From Minisyncoccota bacterium (lineage in GTDB: Bacteria; Patescibacteriota; Minisyncoccia; Phycocordibacterales; UBA12079): DNA of 42,337 bases. Positions 1 to 7,000 of this stretch are shown here, piece by piece. Under the pieces are notes generated by a model that worked only from the letters and a program-made list of their open reading frames with translations, searched no databases and was not told the DNA's origin. The position numbers and the translations under genes were made by a program. Position 1 is the stretch's first letter; every line of letters starts with the position of its first letter. The stretch is taken from positions 1-42,337 of the forward strand of contig JAGMBS010000003.1 of NCBI GenBank assembly GCA_023129575.1, given 5' to 3'.

Positions 1-2
1 TA

Positions 3-578
3 GACGAATTAGGAGAAAACCCTCTCGGGGCCGTTCTTAATATCAAAGCCGAAGAAATCGGCCAGTATGCCGGTATTGCCGACTTTTTAAAATCCGAAAC
101 GGTTCTCGTCAAAGGCAACGACAGCATTATTGAAAAAATCAATTATTATCAAAACAAAACCGCCATAAATAAACTTAATAAAATTATTAACGCCGTCAAT
201 AAATTTGGCTTGACCCTGGCGATTATTTTAATGATAATTTCCACTTTAATTACTTTCAATACCATTCGCTTGGCGATTTATATTTCCCGCGAAGAGATAA
301 AAGTGATGCGTTTGGTGGGAGCGAATAACAGTTATATCAGGGGGCCTTTTATTTTTGAAGGAGTGATTTACGGCGCGCTTTCCGCCCTTCTTACCACGAT
401 TCTTTTTTACCCTTTTCTTTTTTGGCTTAATCCTTTTATTGAAAATATGTTTTTTATAGATCTGCTCGCTTATTATTCTTCTCATCTTCTTTCAATTTTT
501 GCGACCACGCTTGTCGTCGGCATTTTTGTTGGCGTTCTTTCCTCTCTCCTCGCCGTCCGCAAATATCTTTTTGTCTAA
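3..578 (+). CDS. ftsX: Cell division protein FtsX, C-terminal part (5' end outside window)
   Basis: Frame open from base 3 (DELGENPLGAVLNIKAEEIGQYAGIADFL...), then FtsX-like permease helices with 'REEIKVMRLVGANNSYIRGPFIFEG'; stop TAA at 576-578. Confidence 0.85.
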   Translation, partial: DELGENPLGAVLNIKAEEIGQYAGIADFLKSETVLVKGNDSIIEKINYYQNKTAINKLNKIINAVNKFGLTLAIILMIISTLITFNTIRLAIYISREEIKVMRLVGANNSYIRGPFIFEGVIYGALSALLTTILFYPFLFWLNPFIENMFFIDLLAYYSSHLLSIFATTLVVGIFVGVLSSLLAVRKYLFV

Positions 579-679
579 GTTTTGCAAGAATCCAGTCACG
601 AGGTTTGACCTTTTGTAGCACCACTCATCACGAGGTCGAACCTCTAAATTACTTCTCGCTGTTTTTTCTTCAAACACAA

Positions 680-702
680 ACTTGGACGTCTCACGTCCAA
701 GT
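680..702. repeat. REP family 1, copy 1 (CTC loop)
   Basis: ACTTGGACGT-CTC-ACGTCCAAGT, exact, upstream of RAYT; inverted partner of 744-766. Confidence 0.95.
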
Positions 703-743
703 CAACATTCAAGCACATGTTCAAGTATCTTATCCCCATCTAA

Positions 744-766
744 ACTTGGACGTGAGACGTCCAAGT
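744..766. repeat. REP family 1, copy 2 (GAG loop)
   Basis: ACTTGGACGT-GAG-ACGTCCAAGT, exact, 18 bp before the RAYT start. Confidence 0.95.
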
Positions 767-784
767 GGTAATATATAAAACATA

Positions 785-1486
785 ATGAGAAAAGTTCCAT
801 TTGTACAAGGCGAATATTATCATATTTATAATCGTGGAGTTGATAAACGAGCGATATTTGGCGACATTTTTGATGTATTAAGATTTTATCAAAGTATGGA
901 AGAATTTAATGTTATTGAACCGATTGGCAGCATTTATGAAAATCGTTTCAACAAAAAAGATAAAACTAAACTTGGACGTGAGACGTCCAAGTCAGGAAAA
1001 TTAGTAGATATTGTGGCTTATTGTCTTAACCCGAATCATTTCCATCTTATATTAATTCCTTTGGTGGAAAATGGAATTAGTGAATTTATGAAAAGATTGT
1101 CAGGTGGATACACTAAGTTTTTTAACATAAAATATAAGAGAAGCGGAGCTTTATTTCAAGGGAATTTTAAAGATGTTCACATTGATACTGATGAATATCT
1201 AATGTATGTAAGCGCCTATGTAAACTTAAATAATCGTGTTCACAAACCACTTGGACGTGAGACGTCCAAGTTTAAGTTGATGAAGTCAAGTTGGAATGAG
1301 TATATGAATACAAAAATAATTAAAGATAAAAAAGGTGACAATAAGTTATCAGGCAATCCAAATGATATTTGCCAAAAGGACATTATTTTAGAGAGATTTG
1401 ATGACATAAGAGATTATAAAAAATTTGCTGAAAGCGCATTACAAAGTATTTTAAAAAGGCGATATGAGATGGATACATTGGAATAA
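785..1486 (+). CDS. REP-associated tyrosine transposase (RAYT), Y1/HUH transposase superfamily
   Basis: 'YYHIYNRGVDKRAIF' N-terminus, HUH motif in 'YCLNPNHFHLILIP', Tyr region 'SGGYTKFFNIKYKRSGALFQGNFKDVHI', 'YVNLNNRVHKP'. Flanked by and containing palindromic repeats. Confidence 0.92.
   Translation: MRKVPFVQGEYYHIYNRGVDKRAIFGDIFDVLRFYQSMEEFNVIEPIGSIYENRFNKKDKTKLGRETSKSGKLVDIVAYCLNPNHFHLILIPLVENGISEFMKRLSGGYTKFFNIKYKRSGALFQGNFKDVHIDTDEYLMYVSAYVNLNNRVHKPLGRETSKFKLMKSSWNEYMNTKIIKDKKGDNKLSGNPNDICQKDIILERFDDIRDYKKFAESALQSILKRRYEMDTLE
970..992. repeat. REP family 1, copy 3 (GAG), in frame inside RAYT
   Basis: Exact copy; encodes LGRETSK. Confidence 0.95.
1249..1271. repeat. REP family 1, copy 4 (GAG), in frame inside RAYT
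   Basis: Exact copy; encodes PLGRETSKF. Confidence 0.95.
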
Positions 1487-1522
1487 TTTTGCTCAGGTAC
1501 TTTGTTTTCAAAATTTAGACAA

Positions 1523-1545
1523 ACTTGGACGTGAGACGTCCAAGT
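1523..1545. repeat. REP family 1, copy 5 (GAG), downstream of RAYT
   Basis: Exact copy. Confidence 0.95.
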
Positions 1546-1597
1546 TTGAAAGTTAGGTATTTGTGAGTTTTGAAAAGAGAAAAAAATAAGAGAAAAT

Positions 1598-1625
1598 TTG
1601 TTTTGATTTTTAAATGGGTTATAAT
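1598..1625 (+). promoter_or_regulatory. Sigma70-like promoter for pyrG
   Basis: TTGTTT-16 bp-TATAAT; ATG at 1634 is 8 nt after the -10. Confidence 0.55.
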
Positions 1626-1633
1626 TATTGCCA

Positions 1634-3325
1634 ATGAAAAATCGCAAGTATATTTTTGTTGCCGGAGGAGTGATGTCCGGCATAGGCAAAGGCATTACCG
1701 TTTCTTCCGTCGGAAAAATCTTGCAATCGCGCGGTTTCAAAATCACCGCCCTCAAAGTTGACCCCTATGTGAATGTGGACGCCGGCACAATGAATCCCAC
1801 CGAGCACGGCGAAGTGGCTGTTCTGGATGACGGTTATGAAACGGACCAAGATATGCTCAACTACGAGCGTTTTTTGAATGTGACTTTGCCGAATTTAAAT
1901 TATATGACGACCGGGCGGGTGTATCGTTCCGTTATAGAGCGGGAAAGAAATCTTGGTTACAAAGGCAAATGCGTGCAAGTTGTTCCCCATATTCCCTTGG
2001 AGATAATCGGGCGGATTGAAAAAGCGGCCAAATTGGCCGAGGCCGATATTGCCATCATAGAAATTGGTGGCACCATTGGCGAGTATGAAAATATTCTTTT
2101 TTTGGAGGCGGCGCGAATGTTAAAAATAAAGTATCCAAAAGATGTTTTGTTTATTATGCTTTCTTATTTGCCGATTCCAAGCAAAATCGGCGAGATGAAA
2201 ACTAAGCCGACTCAGCACGCGGCGCGCGCCTTAAACGCTACCGGCATCCAGCCGGATATTTTGATTGCCCGCAGCGAGGTTCCCTTGGATAAAAAACGAA
2301 AAGAAAAAATAGCGTTATTTTGCAACATTAATGCCGAAGATGTGATTTCCGCGCCGGATGTTGAGAGCATTTACGATGTTCCTCTTAATTTTGAAAAAGA
2401 TAAAATTAGCGATTCAATTATCAAAAAACTCGGGCTTCAAAAGCGAGCTAAAAAAAGCAATCTCAAACGCTGGAAAAATTTTGTGAAAAAAACTCATAAT
2501 GGCGGCCGGGAAATTAATATCGCCATTATCGGAAAATATTTTGACTCGGGCGATTTCGTTTTGTCCGACGCTTACATTTCCGTCATAGAAGCGATTAAAT
2601 TTTCCGCTTACAAAATAAATTGCAAACCGAAAATTCACTGGCTTAATTCCAAAGATTTTGAGGGCGGACGGGCGGACGGGCAAGCCCGTCCGCCTGTCCG
2701 CCGGCTGGCAGCGCTTAAAAAATATGACGGCGTGATTGTGCCGGGCGGTTTTGGTTCAAGCGGGGTAGAAGGGAAGATTAAAGTTATTCAATACGCGCGC
2801 GAAAACAAAATTCCGTTTTTCGGATTGTGCTACGGAATGCAATTGGCGGTGGTGGAATTTGCGCGCAATGTTCTCGGGTGGAAAGACGCGCACACTGCTG
2901 AAATTAATCCTCGGACAACTCACCCCGTTATTGACATAATGCCGGAGCAAAAAGAAAAATTGGCGAGGGACAACTATGGCGGAACAATGCGTCTCGGCGC
3001 GTATCCGACTGTTCTTAAAAAGGGGACAATTGCCCGCGCGGCCTACGGCCGCGCGGAAATCTCCGAACGCCACCGCCATCGCTTTGAAGTCAATCCGGAA
3101 TTCATTTCGCGGCTCACGCAAGCGGGGTTGATTTTTTCCGGAACTTCGCCGGACGGGCGATTGATGGAAATTGTGGAACTTGGACATACTATGTCCAAGT
3201 TGGGGAAATTGGCGGAAACACATCCGTTTTTTGTGGCGACTCAATTTCATCCGGAGTTTTTGGCGCGCCCGCTTTCTCCCCATCCGCTTTTCACGGAATT
3301 TTTGAAAGTCTGCAAGAAAAAATAA
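1634..3325 (+). CDS. pyrG: CTP synthase
   Basis: 'KYIFVAGGVMSGIGKGITVSSVGKILQSRG', 'KVDPYVNVDAGTMNPTEHGEVAVLDDGYETDQD', GATase 'FFGLCYGMQLAVVEFARN', 'ERHRHRFEVN', 'ATQFHPEF'. ATG at 1634 preferred over TTG at 1628. Confidence 0.97.
   Translation: MKNRKYIFVAGGVMSGIGKGITVSSVGKILQSRGFKITALKVDPYVNVDAGTMNPTEHGEVAVLDDGYETDQDMLNYERFLNVTLPNLNYMTTGRVYRSVIERERNLGYKGKCVQVVPHIPLEIIGRIEKAAKLAEADIAIIEIGGTIGEYENILFLEAARMLKIKYPKDVLFIMLSYLPIPSKIGEMKTKPTQHAARALNATGIQPDILIARSEVPLDKKRKEKIALFCNINAEDVISAPDVESIYDVPLNFEKDKISDSIIKKLGLQKRAKKSNLKRWKNFVKKTHNGGREINIAIIGKYFDSGDFVLSDAYISVIEAIKFSAYKINCKPKIHWLNSKDFEGGRADGQARPPVRRLAALKKYDGVIVPGGFGSSGVEGKIKVIQYARENKIPFFGLCYGMQLAVVEFARNVLGWKDAHTAEINPRTTHPVIDIMPEQKEKLARDNYGGTMRLGAYPTVLKKGTIARAAYGRAEISERHRHRFEVNPEFISRLTQAGLIFSGTSPDGRLMEIVELGHTMSKLGKLAETHPFFVATQFHPEFLARPLSPHPLFTEFLKVCKKK
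2663..2702. repeat. 40-bp GC-rich palindrome in the pyrG interdomain linker
   Basis: GGCGGACGGGCGGACGGGC-AA-GCCCGTCCGCCTGTCCGCC, one mismatched pair. Confidence 0.85.
3034..3056. repeat. 23-bp palindrome 10-3-10 in pyrG
   Basis: CCGCGCGGCC-TAC-GGCCGCGCGG. Confidence 0.75.
3178..3200. repeat. REP family 1, divergent copy 6, in frame in pyrG
   Basis: ACTTGGACAT-ACT-ATGTCCAAGT; both arms changed compensatorily; encodes LGHTMSKL. Confidence 0.85.
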
Positions 3326-3463
3326 AGCAGTTTATTTTTTATCCCCACTTTTCCACAATTTTGCTCCCGTTTTTCTTGCTTTTTGCGGTATAATATCAAT
3401 GTAAGTTGCGCCAAAAATCAGCGAGGTTTTTTGTTGTTCTGAAAAATTCCAAAAATAATAAAA

Positions 3464-3874
3464 ATGAAATTTAGAATTAATAAAAAGATAAAAAAAGATT
3501 TTGATTCTTGGAATATCCAGAAGAAAAAAATTCATGATTTTCGACAAAATAAATTATATCAAGTAAGAGATATTTGGTGGTGCAGTTTGGGTTTGAATGT
3601 TGGTTTTGAACAAGATGGAACAGGTAAAAGTAATGGAAGACCCATCTTAATCCTCAAGGGATTTAGTAAAGAAGTTTGTTTGGTAATTCCTTTGTCAACT
3701 TCACAGAAAGAGAATAAGTACTATTTAAAAGTAGGGAAAATTAAAAATAAAAAAGCCTCGGTTATACTTTCTCAAATTCGTCTTTTAGATACTAAAAGAT
3801 TAGTAAATAAATTAGGTAAATTGGAAAAGAAGAAATTTGAAGAAATCAAAAAAGCCGTCAAAAATTTAATCTGA
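3464..3874 (+). CDS. PemK/MazF-like toxin family protein
   Basis: 'VRDIWWCSLGLNVGFEQDGTGKSNGRPILILKGFSKEVCLVIPLSTSQ...ASVILSQIRLLDTKRL' resembles the MazF/PemK fold. No antitoxin ORF next to it. Confidence 0.75.
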   Translation: MKFRINKKIKKDFDSWNIQKKKIHDFRQNKLYQVRDIWWCSLGLNVGFEQDGTGKSNGRPILILKGFSKEVCLVIPLSTSQKENKYYLKVGKIKNKKASVILSQIRLLDTKRLVNKLGKLEKKKFEEIKKAVKNLI

Positions 3875-4030
3875 CGACTTTTCTGACTTTTTCTCCCGCC
3901 TAAGGCGGGCAAGCCCGAAGGCATTTGTACTCAAATAATATCAGGTGTAAAAAAAAAGTCAAGGGGAGTTTAACATACGAATATACGAACAATGCGAATG
4001 ATACGAATAACAACAAATAAAAAATAAAAA

Positions 4031-7000
4031 ATGAAAATTGAAATCAATAAAAAAATAACGGTTAAAAAGGCAGCCAAGGAACGGCTCAACAGGTTGAGCC
4101 GTTCCTTAGCCGCCTTTGTCCTTCTTTTTTCTCTGATTTTTAGTCCCTTTAATTCAGCTTTTTCGTTCGCGGAAGATAATGAAAGTTCGGGTTTTTTGAA
4201 TTTCAAAACGGGCTTGAACGCCACGGCGTTTTTTGTTTTTAAAACAATTAATTCTTGGTTTCAAATATCCGATTCCGATTCCGAGCAAAAAAAATCACAA
4301 ACTGAAGGCTCATTTTTACAATCCCAAACAGAAACTATTGCGGAGGGCGGGCGCGCGACGCCCGCCCTCCCTCTCGCCCCCGCGGATTCCTCCGCCGCTG
4401 AAACTCAAATCTCCGCGGGCCAAAAATTAATAAAAAAAATCGCCCAATTAAGTCCGCCGGCCATCTTGCCTCAAGCGCTTTCGGTTCAGAGCGCCGGCAT
4501 CAGCCAAGAGGAACTCGCGAGAGAATTAAATATTTTGGAAAATTCTTTGAAAGCGGAAATTTACCGAATGGCTTCGCAATTGGCGCCCGCCGCGCCCGCC
4601 GCTCAAACACCCGCCAGCAATTTTCAGGCCATCGCGCTTTCGCAGAGAATAGATAATTTGGATCAGGTTACCATTTCCAACGCCACCATCTCTAAATCCA
4701 CTTTTAGCGGTTCAACCGGAACAATCACCGATTTAACGGCAACTGATTTGACAGCCACCGATTTCACGACCGCCAATTTGTCCGCTTCAAATAATAGTTA
4801 TTTTACCGCTTTAAGCCAAGGATCAATCCCGTTCATCGGAGCAAGCGGACTTCTGTTGCAAGACAACACCAATCTTTTTTGGGACGATACAAATAACCGC
4901 TTGGGTTTGGGAACAATTACTCCTAATTATACGCTTGATGTCAGCGGGGACATTCGCACCAGCGCCACTCTTTACGCTTCCACTACCGAAATAACCAATC
5001 TGACAATAACTACCGCTTCCTCCACGCAATTAACTGTCTCGGATAAATCGTGGCTGGGGACTGTTCTGGGCGGAACTTGGCAGGGGACAATCATCGGCGA
5101 CGATTACATTACCAAAACAGGTGATTGGTCCGGGACTGTTTCAGGAAGTTATACAGGATTTGGCAATGATTTTTATACATATTTCAACGCGACCAGCACA
5201 AACGCTCTCGCGGAAGGCGCGAGCAATTTATATTGGACGCAAAACAGATGGGATCAAGCGATGACCGCGACCACCACTCTGCCGACAATCACAACTTTGC
5301 TTAATTTAACTAATGCTTCTACCACTCAACTCACAGTCAGCGATAAATCGTGGATAGGAACTGTGCTGGGCGGGACTTGGCAAGGGACATCCATTACCGA
5401 CACTTATATTGATGATGACATCACTTTGACGAATATCACGCAGATAACAAGTCGGGCGATTTCGGATACTTCGGGAACGCTTTTGGTCGGCCGGGGCGGC
5501 ACGGGTTTGACTACATTAACAAGCGGTTCTATTTTATACGCCGACGGAGACGATAATTTAACCGCTCTGGCAAGTTCAACGGACGGTTATGTTTTGGTTT
5601 TGGACGCGAACGGCCGGCCGTCTTGGAATGATTTTACCGGAACGGGCAAAGTGGTTTATGACACTTCGCCGACTTTCACGACCGGGATTACAGTGCCGGC
5701 GGACAGCATCAGCCACACGGAATTAAGCGAGGGGGACGCTTTCACTTGGACGGGTTCGCATAGTTTCAGCGGAGCAGGCGATATAGATTTGCCGGCTGAC
5801 AGCGTGGATGCCGGAGATGTGAATTTCAATTACGCCGCCAGCGGTTCAGAGGGCGGTTCGGCGACTTCGGGAGACAGCGCGTCAGCGTTCTTTTCAACGG
5901 GGACAATCGAGCACGAATATGGCGGCTTGCAGGCGGATGTCGGTTCTTACGCGGGTTTGCTTTCAATTACGGGCGGAGCCACCGCGCAGGTGGATAGCGT
6001 CAGCGAATTGAACGCTCTTTTATTGGGAGAGAGTGTCGCTTCCACAACGAATGTTTGGGCGGACGCTTATATTTCTTCGGCTTCAACTTGGAACGCAAAA
6101 TGGGACGCGTTGTCGGATATTTCGTTGGCTCATAAGTCAATTTTTGTTGGGGACAGTTCCGGCCATCCGGTCGCGACTTCCACGATAACTGTTTTAGATA
6201 GCGGTTTTGTCGGCATCGGAACAACGGTCATCGGCACTCCAAATCAACTCTGGTCTAGTGGAACCCCTATTGTAGAAATAGGTGGTGTTACGAGTAATAT
6301 GTATAGCCTTTTGAATCTGGCGGGGAAAGATAATGATGATGGGGCGAATGTTGCAGTAATTACTTTCAATAATATGGAGAATTCCGATGCTTCTGATGCT
6401 ACAAGCCAGAATTTAGCAGCAATCTATGCTCAAACGGAAACATCTGACAGTAATGCAGGAGATGATTCAGGCGGGCATTTAGTATTTCTGACAAAACCAG
6501 AAGCGGGAACTGCTGCAGAAAGAATGAGAATAGATAGCGACGGCAACATCGGCATCGGCACGACGACGCCCACGGCGCTGACGCACATCCTCCAAACAGG
6601 CGCGACGGACGCATTCAGAGTAGATGATGAATTGGCGGATACAAGTCCATTCGTAATCGATGACGACGGCAACGTCGGGATTGGGACGGATAGTCCGACA
6701 AGTAAATTACATTTACCATCAGAAAACGATGAAACAACTCCGACATTATCTTTTGGTGATGGGGATTCTGGATTTTATGAAAGGAACGATGATGAGCTAG
6801 CAGTTTCTCTAGGTGGGGTTGGAAAATTTTATTTTGGTAGTTCTTGGGTGAGATATTTAGGAAATGGATGGTTGCTAAAGAATTCTAACACATCTAGTAC
6901 AAATCCAGCTTTTTCGTTTGAAGGTGATGTGGACACAGGTATTGGCAGGGCAGGAGCAAATGAATTATCTTTGATTACTGGAGCGACGGAACGGATCAGG

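Noticed and set aside
601-647. GAGGTTTGACC...GAGGTCGAACCTC in the ftsX-RAYT spacer as another REP
   Set aside because: Arms are short and degenerate; resembles the 16240 palindrome (AGAGGTTCAACCTCT) but too weak to claim.
971-1270. TGA recoding (as in Gracilibacteria/Absconditabacteria)
   Set aside because: TGA serves as a normal stop (e.g. mnmA, frr and the toxin end in TGA) and no in-frame TGA is needed in any gene.
680-1545. CRISPR-like reading of the clustered 23-bp repeats
   Set aside because: Spacing is irregular (43, 204, 257, 252 nt), orientation changes, repeats are within an ORF and there are no cas genes.
1414-1755. Minus ORF 1414-1755 containing TWTSHVQV
   Set aside because: Antisense to the RAYT 3' end and pyrG 5' end; TWTSHVQV is just the REP palindrome read in another frame.
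3361-3394. TATAAT at 3389 as promoter for the toxin gene
   Set aside because: No -35-like element at proper distance.
3970-4224. Minus ORF with AKERLNLLSRSLAAF similar to the fibre N-terminus
   Set aside because: The similarity is caused by the 4076-4107 palindrome reading alike on both strands.
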